Source: Agelas oroides
Lineage: Eukaryota; Porifera; Demospongiae; Agelasida; Agelasidae
NCBI GenBank assembly: GCA_949130485.1
Contig: OX422198.1
Location: 3,707,262-3,771,261 of the forward strand
Direction of reading: 5' to 3'
Length of the DNA: 64,000 nt
The notes under the pieces are model-generated. The model was given only the letters and a program-made list of their open reading frames with translations, made no database searches and was not told the DNA's origin. Positions 10,519 through 21,331 of this stretch are shown one piece after another (positions within the stretch are counted from its first letter, which is position 1; every line of letters begins with the position of its first letter). A program made the position numbers and the translations under genes.

Positions 10519-12211
10519 GGGTAGATGCTGGTATTATGAGTCAGAGGGTATTATGGGTTCACATGTAACTTTTACTCCAAAAATTTCCAAACTCGACGTC
10601 CATTTAGAGTACATACGGGTGCCATTATACAGCAACTTTCCCATCAAAATGTGTTTACTCTGTAGTATTTTTCAAGGTTTGATGATTTTAGGGATCCCAA
10701 ACTATGAACCCTGAACAGTGTATGTTAACATTAATACCATGTTAGAATGAAGGCGCTCTAGTGAAGAAAAATTACTATCAGCACAAAGAGAGGTTATTAA
10801 ATGCTAGGATACAGTTTGAACTCCAACTGAAAATGTTTCAATCAACAAAGCACCAGGTGACTCATAATACCAGCAGTCGACTCATAATACATGCAAGAGT
10901 GATTTTCATAGGCTCTTACTTTTAGAACCACTGCCTAGGAGGAAAAATACAAACTTTATTTTATAGAGTAAGTTAGCAATCATCGGACGACAGGTATATT
11001 CGGACACTCAAACGCGGAGGGAAAACTGCGTAAACATTCGGCGATACCACAAGACTGTAGATGAGGTACGTGGTACCTGGTGTACCAAAAATGACGCCCG
11101 CGCATTGTTTCCTGTTGGCGCTAGAAGCGATAAAATGTCCGTCCGAAAAACATCAATATTCGGGAAAATGTATGTATTTTCAGACACTGTTGTTCGTGCC
11201 TTCTCTGAAGCTGCTTTTGGAGAGATTTTAGCATCGATACGATGCTCCAAGACCTCCCCAATTCGCAATATATTTTGGTAGCGGTAGCTGCTTTGAACAC
11301 TCAGGGGCGCAGCTGAACATGGACCAGTCCGATTCGATCGATATCGGACGGTGAAATTTGTCATTTCTTGCTGTGTTGTCTCCAAACAAGTTGAAGTCTC
11401 CACCATATTAGCATCAGTAGAATCTACAGGCTCTTGGCTACATGCTGGTACTTGTCCGGAGTTTGTGCGTTGAGTAGTTCTCGAGATATAAATATATTTA
11501 ATGTTTCTTTCCATAAACTACGCTGGTTGATTTATGTGCAGCATAAATAGGTGAGTTCAAATGATATCGTGCAATATCTCGAGAACTACTCAACGCACAA
11601 ACACCGGACAAATACCAGCATGTAGCCAAGAGCCTGTAGATTCTACTGACGCTAATATGGTGGAGACTTCAACTTGTTTGGAGACAACACAGCAAGAAAT
11701 GACAAATTTCACCGTCCGATATCGATCGAATCGGACTGGTCCATGTTCAGCTGCGCCCCTGAGTGTTCAAAGCAGCTACCGCTACCAAAATATATTGCGA
11801 ATTGGGGAGGTCTTGGGGCATCGTATCGATGCTAAAATCTCTCCAAAAGCAGCTTCAGAGAAGGCACAAACAACAGTGTCTGAAAATACATACACTTTTC
11901 CGAATATTGATGTTTTTCGGACGGACATTTTATCGCTTCTAGCGCCAACAGGAAACAATGCGCGGGCGTCATTTTTGGTACACCAGGTACCACGTACCTC
12001 AGCTACAGTCTTGTGGTATCGCCGAATGTTTACGCAGTTTTCCCTCCGCGTTTGAGTGTCCGAATATACCTGTCGTCCGATGATTGCTAACTTACTCTAA
12101 GTGGTACATTCTCAGGAGAAATGTTTCAAACCTTTAGATGGAACTGAAAAAATACATTACACTAATGACTAGTCATTCTGTTTAGCTGTCTCATAATACC
12201 AGCATCTACCC
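10519..12211. mobile_element. Element B: TIR element with TA target duplication
   Basis: Terminal inverted repeats of 22 identical bases start with GGGTAGATGCTGGTATTATG, flanked by TA at 10517-10518 and 12212-12213. Subterminal copies of ctcataatac occur near 10545 and 10858-10890. Without its own nested insert it is about 560 bases. It has no protein gene. TA duplication and short TIRs fit a Tc1/mariner-type non-autonomous element (inference). Confidence 0.85.
10966..12097. mobile_element. Element C: giant palindromic foldback nested in element B
   Basis: Two nearly identical inverted arms of about 525 bases (10966-11490 and 11574-12097) are separated by about 83 bases. TA flanks both ends (10964-10965 and 12098-12099). 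The ends read GAGTAAGTTAGC and the inner arm tips read CTCGAGATA, as in element A. Each arm is open for about 165 codons in mirror-image frames, but neither predicted product resembles a known protein. It shares with element A the TTTTCGGAC motif and some reading-frame-level similarity, so A and C look like one family. Confidence 0.8.
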
Positions 12212-12689
12212 TATCTGCGTGGCTTAGTCTCCGTGTACGAGCGTCCGATTATGGCTGGTGTCCGAATATTGATCGTTTCCTCTATCCTCGGAAAAAAGAT
12301 TCTATTAGTGGACAAGTGTGATAATCATGTATTATATCGCGTGGCTAGCCAATTTTGGCAATTGCTGCAGCATGGTATGGGCTCGTAGGCATAGGCCAAT
12401 GAGACTTTGGTAGCTATTCCTTTTCGGAGTAGGCGGCGAAAAGTTACGCGTTGTTTTACAATGTATTTTCGGACGTGATTTTCTATCCCCGCTATTACAA
12501 AAGTTTCAGGTATCGAAAACTATCCCAGCGCCAGTATGTCTTGTTGCTCTGATGATCTGGCACAGTTGCTACCGTGCTTAGACCTTTGAAGTCTGTGGTT
12601 CGAAAATATATCAGTCCGAGAATAAACTGTTACCTAACCTTATTCAAACCTAAGAGACCAAAACTATACCTCAGATAAGACTGTATATT

Positions 12690-12772
12690 CCCACTTTGTC
12701 AATTCCCACTTTATCAACATTGACCAAATCAGAATTGACAAAGTGGGAAGTTGACAAAGTGGGAATTGATGA
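12690..12772. repeat. Palindromic array of GACAAAGTGGGAATT units, copy 1
   Basis: The left part reads cccactttgtcaattcccac, the right part its reverse complement, in units of about 15 bases around an imperfect centre at about 12727. A larger version is at 13765-13952. The two arrays bracket the 13097-13725 element and may be the ends of an older element. Confidence 0.75.
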
Positions 12773-13096
12773 TATGTACCCTGCAAGAAAAATTGGTGGG
12801 TTTAAGTGTCAATAGAGGTGAATACACATCCATATAGCTACACTGTACAGGTGAAAGTTATTATACAAAGCCAGATAAGTTGTATGCAAATCAGTCAATA
12901 GTCAATCGCTTCTCGTGTTTGAGGCATGCAATATTGAGAACCTCTGAAGCCGGCTGTGATAGAGGGATGACTTAAGGCTTTGAAATGAAGGCAACTTGAC
13001 GGCTGTTTCATCACATTCAGGGGCACCATACAGTTCTGTTTCCATCCTGCTCAAAGACACTCCACATTGCAAGATTAAACTGTTCATCATTCAACC

Positions 13097-13725
13097 TAGC
13101 CTCGTACCCAGGCTCTCGGTGGGCGGGGGAAAGAGAGCCTGGTATCCACTGTTTGCGCATGCGCTTAATTTCCCAGAAATCTGGGGAAATTGGAAACTAT
13201 CGTGTTATATCCGTAAAACTGTGACCTCATAACGTATACTTACCGCCACATCGTCCGCAAAATTTTCTGACCAACAATGGAAGTCTTTCGGTCGTTCGTT
13301 CTTCTTCGCCCTCCAGCTCCCTCCGACGGATAGGTACTTCTGATATGAGTCTCAAGAAAGTACAGGTAGCTTCCAGTTTGGACGTTTGCTAGGGGAAAGA
13401 CATGTTTATACGGCTACTGCCTGGTAAGTCTGCGTGATACGAAGTGTTGCCGTTTGTCATAGACTGTTAGTTAGCAAGAACTTATAGCGAGTCAGGGCGG
13501 TGTAGCGCTAGTTGTAGTGTAGTTGTTTTGCTCTTCGCTACGCTACTATACAAGTATACTTGCTAAATTATACGTCACACTATAAATCACATGGATATGT
13601 ATTACGCGTTCCCCTCCCACTATTGCCTGAACACGTGCTCAGCAGGGGATAATTACGCGCATGCGCGAACAGTGGATACCAGGCTCTTTTTCTCCCCGCC
13701 TACCAAGAGCCTGGGTACGAGGCTA
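13097..13725. mobile_element. TIR element of 629 bases with 9-bp target duplication
   Basis: The ends are inverted and read TAGCCTCGTACCCAGGCTC; similarity between ends extends about 70 bases, through a GCGCATGCGC palindrome. It is flanked by CATTCAACC at 13088-13096 and 13726-13734. There is no open frame of note. A 9-bp duplication suggests a Mutator-like or related transposase supplied in trans (inference). Minimal relatives occur at 25650-25694 and 43109-43135. Confidence 0.88.
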
Positions 13726-13764
13726 CATTCAACCAGGTGTTCTCAAGTAGAAGTATATTAAATG

Positions 13765-13952
13765 GCAAATCTTCCCACTTTTTCAACTTCACACTTTTTC
13801 AACTTCACACTTTTTAAACTTCCAATTACTCAATTCCCACTTTGTCAATTCCCATTTGGTCAATGTTGACCAAGTGGGAATTGATGAAGTGGGAATTGAC
13901 AAAGTAGGAATTGACAAAGTAGGAATTGACAAAGTAGAAATTGACGAGGTTG
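13765..13952. repeat. Palindromic array of GACAAAGTGGGAATT units, copy 2
   Basis: About twelve units of 13-17 bases change orientation at a perfect inner palindrome GGTCAATGTTGACC near 13857-13871. Some units are aacttcacactttttc variants. Hairpin formation is expected. Confidence 0.8.
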
Positions 13953-15600
13953 GAATAAGCTGATAAGACCTTTAAAAGTTAAGTTATCAATCAACTCCAC
14001 TCTATCTGTACATTCAGAATATCAAATTGGTTTGTAACTCTGGTACACTTGTGTTGGACTGGAATGGGGAAATCTAGTTTTAGACCCCACCGAACAATAA
14101 TCTAAGGTTGGCACTAAGTAGAAGCCTTTCCAAGCCAGAAGATTTTATACACCGCCCAGCTATACATTTTCAGTGCCCTACCGCTTGTAAGTGGCCCACT
14201 AGCTTCGTTGCCATTGAGAATCACAGCCAAGAGTTCACCAGTTGTCCTTCTAGTGATTCACCGCCAACAATGAAGCGGCAGCTGAACAGGCTGGAGCCTT
14301 CTTTCTGAAAACGCAGGGAAGTGTATGTATATGTTGGTAGTCTATATAGACATCTTGCTGTCGTATAAGCTTAATTGATGCTCTTCTGACATATTTTCAG
14401 TATTCTTTGCATACTATTTCACCATCCGTCACCACACCTGCTGTTCTTCCAGCCATAGTACTTTCTTTTGTGGAAATTTGATGTCAGCTGGCTTAGCAAA
14501 TGCATTTATGGACAGCCAAAAATTGGATGCAATACTCTGCATGGGAGCCATGTAGCTACTACGGCTCTGCTTCTGTCCCAAAATGGCTTCAGAAGCAATC
14601 TCAGAGCATCTAATTTCTAAAAAATTTCCTGGGGGAGCATGCCCCCAGACCTCCCTAGTCTGGCATGCTTATGCATCCATACATACACATCAGACACCCA
14701 CGTAACCCCCCTTCTGAAAATTCTGGCTACGGGCCTGAAAATCCATGCGGATGCAACAATGTATTGGAAGACACGCAAGGTATTAATGATTATACGTAAA
14801 TTAATAATGGATCTTAGCATAGCTATACTACGGTATGCTAGCTGTTAATGACTCCTGAGAACTGAGCAAGTCTTTGCACAAGTTTAATAACACTCCTAGA
14901 GACAGTTCACAAAGAAAGCTGTGACTTCACAAGATGTTGTTGGAGCTGACATAGTGCTGTGATTTCTCAGTCAACCCAGGAGGGAATCACTGGACTCTCA
15001 TGGTACGTCCCACACACTCTGCATGTACGAGGAAGTCATGCAGAGCATCACAATGTTTGCCACATGCACACTTTTATGTTAGGAAATTGGCCGAAAGAGG
15101 ATGGAGTATTATGACTCCTTTCTACCAGAGACTCGTCCTTACTTCACATCACCAACCATAAGGTGGCTAGATTTATCATATACTTATGTTTGCATGGTGG
15201 CAGAGGCAAAAGTGAGGAAACATAAAACTGGGAGATGCTTGGACCAGGGTCTTGAGCCGCAAGCCATCATTATATGGCACAAGTTCAGTGTTTTTCCCAG
15301 AAAAGTTATTAGGAGATTCATAGCATTCCAACATGACCATAAATTGACTAGAGAAGATCGTGTTGCTTATGTCTAGCTAGTCGAGTGGTTCCTAAAGTGA
15401 CCAACTGGGCAAAGGGCACAATTTGCCATGTTGTGAAAATTTCCTTCTCAAAACTAAGTAAAAACTAGATCCCATAGGGGATTGTGCCCAATAAAAAACA
15501 CATAGAGAACATGTAGCTAATCTCGTAGATACTCATTGCTACGTGTATAGTAATAACTTGGAGAGTTTATTGAGCTTGTTGTAGCAGAGTGACAACAATT
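13953..15600. other. Intergenic, no gene recognised
   Basis: Mixed unique and repeat-like sequence. 14041-14075 resembles 10208-10245. The stretch near 14620-14720 (gggggagcatgcccccagacc) looks like a common dispersed repeat. The longest frame, 15101-15376, has an ATG and 91 codons but no family I know. Confidence 0.35.
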
Positions 15601-15645
15601 GTTACAGAATGTTTCGGTCCGTGGACCTTCATCACCTGTAATGAC
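15601..15645 (-). other. Hammerhead-ribozyme-like motif, degenerate
   Basis: On the minus strand the order is TTACAG, GTGATGA, a GGTCC/GGACC stem with a two-base loop, GAAAC, then CTGTAA pairing with the first segment. This mirrors the hammerhead core (CUGAUGA-stem II-GAAAC) known from Penelope-like retroelements. The first core base is G instead of C, so it is probably inactive. No Penelope protein is visible nearby. Confidence 0.3.
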
Positions 15646-16936
15646 TTATAGCACAGATACACAGCAGCTAGAATACTCCAAAGAATATTTGTTCTTGCTT
15701 TAAGTTTAACAAAGTAGTTAATTACTATGCATAGGAACTTCTGTGATGCTTAGACAGAGATGCTAGATAGCTACACTATAGCTACTTCAACTGGAATGAG
15801 TGGACATTTCACATTCATGTTGGTATGTGCATAAGTCATTAAGAATCTACATTACCAGTCAGTGCATACTTTCTTCCCACAGTATGCATACAGTGTGTTC
15901 CTTAAAACTGCAGTGGTGTTCAACCAAGTATTGCAACATAATTCTGCATTCTATTTATTATGGTAAATCATTGGTGTTACATTTTCAGTGAGGCAAATAA
16001 ACATGATCACTTTATTCTGAGCCTTCTCATCGCCTCCAGTCACATCACACGTCCAGCACTCTGTGCAGCAACAGCAACAAACATCACTTTCAAGACCTGA
16101 AAATACACTCACACCATGTGCATTTATTTCTCTAGCATCTGTTTTTTTTGGAGATAATCATGTTCCTTAGCAGACACTTACACATCACATGTGCATGTGT
16201 GTTCTAGCTTTTTGATGACTCTAGCTACATAGCCACAGCCCTGAACCTAGTGGCAAACCAAAATGATTCAAACTGTCTCAGGAGCAGTACCATGGAACAA
16301 GCTATGTGTTGGTTGATACATCACAAGCGCCAAATTTCAAACACCTCAGGACAGTTTGATATAAGCAAATACCAAGAAGCAGTAGCCACACTGAACTCAG
16401 GTGAGTATACAGCTGAACCTACATGTGCACAGGCTAGCGCTACATGCTTATAGCCATGTATGGGGAATTGATTATAAGCCATGCAATACTTTTAAAAAGT
16501 ACAAATAAATAAAATTAAAAGCATAAAAACAAGCAAACTACATAGGGCTCATGCATGGTTGCTACACCATGCAGCACCATCTGCTGCTGTTCTAGTATGT
16601 GGTACAAACATCTTTGGCTTGCTGTCAGTGTGGCCATTCAAACTCATGCAACAGTTTCATGACTGCTAAAGGTGGGACAGATTCAGTTTCTCCTGTAACT
16701 GTCATCACTTTCTTGATTGTGCTTATGTATGTATGTATGAAAGTTCAAACTGAGCTGAGGTTATACAAAAATGTTTCCTATTTATGTGCAGCATACTGGC
16801 AAATCTTGTATGGCAATAATACACAACATGAATTCACTAGCTGAGATCCGCCCACTACCATATAAATATTGTAACGGCTTAAACAAGATTTTGGGTAATG
16901 TATACATTTAAGCTTTTATGGACATGGTATCCTCAT

Positions 16937-17080
16937 ACACATGACTTGATTCTAAAGCGTTCCATCCAAATGTCACCCTGAAAATCAAACCATGTGTCAA
17001 AATTCATATCTCATGCAGGCTGCCTGATCATTACAGAGGGTGACATTTGGATGGAGCGCTTTTGGCATTAAGTCATGTGT
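16937..17080. mobile_element. Palindromic MITE-like insertion
   Basis: Inverted arms of about 44 bases begin ACACATGACTT and run to atccaaatgtcaccc, around a centre of about 55 bases. It sits in the intron-like part of the duplicated pseudogene. No clear target duplication. Confidence 0.6.
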
Positions 17081-17207
17081 TAAAGAGAATACCTCATCCA
17101 TGTAAATATATTAGAACCACGTAAATGATTTCTTTCACACACAAAACTAACTCAACATAATTATGGTAGGTGGTTTCATACAGAGTGCAGTGTACACCAC
17201 GTGGCAA

Positions 17208-17228
17208 CCCCCCCCCCCCCCCCCCCCC
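17208..17228. repeat. Poly-C tract
   Basis: About twenty C residues in a row. Similar runs occur at 21920-21935 and inside both HIRAN elements. Confidence 0.95.
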
Positions 17229-17599
17229 AGCAAACAATAGACTCTTACATAAATACTCCTACATGTATGTAATGGTTAACTCACTAGCTGATGGTCCATG
17301 TGCATATTTTAGGCTAAGTATGAGCTACAAGAGTTATTGTTTAAAGCTACCCTACAGAACAAATGCAGATGTAAGTTTTGGACCAGATCGCAACCGAGTG
17401 AGTGTTACATTATTTGGTAACAATGGAAATGTGGTTTTAGCTGGTTCTGGACATTTTGTCTGTAATTAGCTAACCACCCAGAACCATCACATGGAGGTAC
17501 AAGAGAATAGCACCTGACTTTGACAGCTGTTTAGGCTTTCACGAAACTCACACATGCCCTAGGAAAGCTTCAATTTCTGGCCTCAGACTGTAGTTGAGT

Positions 17600-18320
17600 A
17601 TTCTAGTAAATTGCCTCTTTTCTAGCGTTTGCATTGTGCAGGCAGTTGGGAGAGTTATACTGGCTTGTTAGTTCAATTATGGCAGTCTCCTTAGATCTTA
17701 TAACAATATCTGGGTGAGCAGGAGCATTCAGGATTTTTTTACGGAATGGTAGTGGTGGACTGTCAGTCGCTCTTAGTCCAGGTAGGTCAGCATAGAGCTT
17801 TTCTCCTGGTTGGAGCTCCTTCATTAGACCATTGACCAAAGTCTTCAAGGCCTATGTTGCCAGGTGTATCTTTCCTGAGAGAGGGCTACTGCATAGCTGT
17901 TTAATATGTGTTGAATGGTAGGCCATGGGTTAACGCAGAAGGGGCATTTGGAATCTGTCTCCAGTTTTCAGCATCGAAGATTCAGTGGGGTGGGAAGAGT
18001 ATCAGATCCTGCTCTCAGTAAAAATTATAGTTGACCAGTGGGTAGTCCATTCTGGATGCATTTCCAGACATGGATCTGAGACTCCAGTTCAGTGATGGCT
18101 GAGAACTTGCACTGAATCGTGAGTTCATTGAGCTTATTGTTCCACCGTTTTATGCAATTGTCCTGGTGGATTCGCATGCAATGCTGTGCCAGGATTTTGG
18201 TGGTGATAGAAGATATGGAGTTCCTTGCCAGAGCCAGTAGTTGATTCGCTTCAGATGGTATGTGTTGACTTTTATTGAACTCCTGCTGTAACATTAAATC
18301 AGATAGTTCAGCGATCATGG
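17600..18320 (-). pseudogene. Retroelement-type protein relic
   Basis: Two minus-strand frames, 18318-18025 and 17848-17603, lie in order. The first reads helical sequence ending in a WKCIQNGLPTGQL phrase, and the next frame continues SDTLPTPLNL-like sequence. The second contains DLPGL, HPDIVI and a KETAIIELTSQY phrase followed by NARKEAIY. Such phrases are familiar from the C-terminal part of reverse-transcriptase-linked ORFs of invertebrates. Frame changes between them show it is dead. Assignment rests on motif memory, not a search. Confidence 0.5.
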
Positions 18321-18720
18321 GTCCATAACAAAAATAATAGGCTTATTTAGGGTCAAAATAAGGCTTATTCAGGGCCGGAATAAGACTAACAAAACTTAGA
18401 AACAAACCAACATGAAAAAAAAGAAAAAAAAAAGAAAGGAAGAACTGTATTCCCTGGCCCTAGCCTTAACCCTAACCCTAGCACTAACCCTAAACCACTC
18501 TTCCACTAGCCACTTCGAAGGACCGGTACACTATACTGTCTAATATGCCTCCGATACAAATAAGTCTTATTCTGGCCCTAAATAAGCCCTATTCTGGCCC
18601 TAAATAAATCAGTCTTATCCTGGCCCTAAATAAGCCTATTACGTATGGCATGCCGTCCGTAACAAAAATAATAGGGCCAGGATAAGGCTTATTCAGGGCC
18701 GGAATAAGACTGATTTGTTT
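18321..18720. repeat. Foldback of AATAAGGCTTATT/GGGCC modules with telomere-like core
   Basis: The left arm (18328-18395) and right arm (18545-18640) are inverted copies, and 18658-18715 repeats the left arm directly. The modules alternate AATAAG and GGCCCT. Between the arms, 18466-18500 carries four interrupted CCCTAA repeats. It ends about 80 bases upstream of the VWA gene start codon. Confidence 0.75.
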
Positions 18721-18739
18721 ACGCTCCTAAAGTGCTGAT

Positions 18740-18801
18740 GGGCGTGGCTCAATTCAATTCATTTTTGGGCGGGGCTCGATAAGAACGCTCCAGCATCAAG
18801 G
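18740..18801 (+). promoter_or_regulatory. GC-box promoter region of the VWA gene
   Basis: GGGCGGGGC at 18767-18775 fits an Sp1/KLF-type GC box, and GGGCGTGGC at about 18740 is a variant. Both lie within 65 bases of the ATG at 18802. No TATA box is evident. Confidence 0.4.
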
Positions 18802-21331
18802 ATGGCGGTCAAAGAAGCGGTGATAGTAATTCTGTATTTCGTCTGTTGCTTGTACGTAGGAGTATACGCACAAGCCCGCGATCTCACTCTCGAGCCCGAC
18901 ACGTCAGGGTCGGACGTCGTTCGTGCTGCAGTAGCCAAAGTTCTAACGGCGTCGAGGAATCAGACACGGATATTTGGAAATCGGTTGAACTACTGGCTGC
19001 TGCGCAGGATTGCGTACGTGGAAACCGAAGATGGCACTGCAGAAAACACCTATAGCAACGCCAATTATCATGGCGGTATATGGCGGGTGAGCGAGGAAGT
19101 TTTCAACGGTATAGCTACAGATTCGAGAATACAAGATTATAGAGCAGCTGTTGAAACCGCATTTGGTATAAGGTGGGATGAAACCTTCTCCTGGAGAGAA
19201 CTCCGCAGACCCCTTTACTCAGCTCTAGCTACATCTCTAAACCTAGTGGCAGTAACCGATAAAAACTGCCTCAGCAGCACTACCGTGGAACAAGCTAGGT
19301 GTTGGGTGACACATCACAAGAGAGAGAACACATTACAAGGGCAAGATGATATAACAAGGTACAGAGCAGCAGTGGACACCCTGGAATCAGGTGAGTGTAG
19401 CTAAGTTGTTTACATCTTTGTCTAGGAATTATTTATCATTCAATAAGCAGGAAATGAATGTGCAAGTATTTAATGAATGTATACAATTATGCAATAATGC
19501 TATACCCAATATAACATGAATAATTTCTTCATGGTTAGTCTGCATTGGTACATCAAAAATGCTATGTAACCACAAACTGCTGAAACAGCTCTGTTTTCTA
19601 TGTGATCCAATCATCATTATTCTTATGTGTAGCAGGTGGTATAGTGGCATGCAATTTTACAACACATGCAGTTAGAATGCAACATAATTACTTTGCTAAT
19701 GATTTTTTGACACTTATGTAGCTAATGTTTTATGAGTTTCTACACTATAGCTATCCTCATTTCCAGATCTTTTTCGCCTCCAGTTTTTGATTGGTCCCAA
19801 ATGCTCTATGCTTGCTGGAAGTATCAAATACTGGAGGCAGTGAAGGCCTGGGAATAAGGCTAGTAACTCTTGCAAGGTATATGTGTACTTGATTGAATAG
19901 TGGTATATATACATTGTGTTCCATGGACCATACAGGATGCAGAACAAATGCAGATGTAAGTTTTGTTTTGGACTCATCAGGAAGTATTGGAGGTGATAAC
20001 TACCAAACGGTGAAGGAATTTGTGTACAATTTCACTGAAGAGCTTGAGATTGGACCAGATCGCAACCGAGTGAGTGTTACCATATTTGGTAGCAATGGAA
20101 ATGTGGTGTTTGGTTTTGATCAATACAACAACAAAACAGCCCTTCTGGAGGCAATTGAAAATATACCATACCTTAATCAAGGGACAAACACAGCAGATGG
20201 ACTGTGTAAAGCTTTGAATGATGTACTTCGAGGCAGCAGACGATTGATGTCACTATCAGTGTTTAAATTTGTGATGGTTATGACTGACGGCCATTCAAAT
20301 CGGGTAAGTAATGAGTGTGGAACCACCATTCAAGCAGCAGATGCTTTGACTCGGTTTGCAGAGGATAATTCCGTTCTGGTATATGCTGTTGCTGTCACCA
20401 ACAATGTGAATCTGGAAGAACTTGAGCTGATAGCAACTTCTCCAGAATTTATTACACACTTGGATTCCTTTGACAGTACCGATTTAGACAGCACTCAACA
20501 GTTGCAAGCCTATGAATTATGCTTTACAGGTAAGACAAGTGTAATTATGTAATCTTTTGTACCAAAATGGCAACTGTGTCAAATGCATATACACCCTTCT
20601 AGCCTCTCCAAGTAGACGTGTTGGAGGAATTTCTAATGCAGTAGTTGGTAATGGTGAGAGAATACGCATAAATTTTCCTCTACCAGTGGAAGGCGTTACG
20701 ATAAGACTGTGTGTTAGTCATGGAAAAATAGTGTTTTATGCATCAGTCAGTTCAACTTCTCCAAACTCTGCTGTATATGACTGGATGTCTGAGATCGGTA
20801 TTGGCTGTGATGATATTTTCATAGACCCCAGAAATGTTGGGAATGCCAACATTGGCTCGAACGACAACTCTAACCGAGTTGATACCAATAATGGTCGCCG
20901 CAAACGTCAAACATTGAATTCCACAATGGATGAGTATGTTGATCTCACACTTTATGTGTCGATTGAAGGAGCTGAAGAAACTAACTCATTTGTGTTTCAA
21001 ACAACAACTGGTGACACATCTACACCAGGTAACCAGAACAAATGTTCATAGCTGTATGTTAAATGTCTTGTCTTTATACATGTGTCTGTACCGTATGATA
21101 ACTCAGACAGTATCACTTTGTGTACCACTACGAAATTGTTATCACATTCTGGCTACAGATCAGCTACCTATGGACACTTCTGGGGTCATTATTGGATGTG
21201 CAGTGGGTGGAGGAATGGTGGCCTTGCTGGTGGTGGTCTTTGCTATAGCCTGGCTTATATGGACTGTAAGAAAATCTGTTAGCCAGAACGGGCCTGAGAT
21301 TGAGACTACAAAAGAACCTGTTAAAGTTTAG
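18802..21331 (+). CDS. Type I membrane protein: lysozyme-like domain, VWA domain, TM helix
   Basis: Four exons, 18802-19390, 19936-20529, 20603-21028 and 21159-21331, have GT-AG borders and agreeing phases, giving 593 residues. Residues 1-24 are a signal peptide. Residues about 60-196 resemble a lysozyme/transglycosylase-fold domain seen beside VWA domains in invertebrates, with a possible catalytic Glu at 74 (AYVETEDG) and GGIW at 91-94. The VWA domain, about 198-390, has the MIDAS motif DSSGS at 209-213, a downstream TNTADG and an MTDG, so metal-dependent ligand binding is likely. Residues 395-530 form a beta-rich region ending in RRKR (493-496), a furin-type site. A helix at about 546-569 is followed by a 24-residue tail ending VKV, a possible class II PDZ ligand. 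A cell-surface adhesion or microbe-recognition role is inferred. A broken duplicate lies upstream. Confidence 0.87.

Larger units (their letters stand above)
10287..12278. mobile_element. Partial inverted copy of foldback element A, interrupted by element B
   Basis: 10287-10518 and 12214-12278 together match the reverse complement of about 7482-7768 of element A. They are split at a TA dinucleotide by element B. The uninterrupted sequence in element A (around 7530-7545) serves as the empty site. Past 12278 the match to the element A terminus is lost. Confidence 0.75.
16205..17475 (+). pseudogene. Truncated duplicate of the lysozyme-like/VWA gene
   Basis: About 16223-16402 matches the 3' end of exon 1 of the gene at 18802, including the CAG|GTGAGT donor. 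About 17350-17465 matches the start of its exon 2. The signal peptide and most of the lysozyme-like domain are missing. The exon 2 copy has an in-frame 87-base deletion that removes the MIDAS DSSGS motif, and a stop follows soon after. The two pieces lie in the same order and strand as in the intact gene, so this is a tandem genomic duplication that decayed. Confidence 0.8.
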
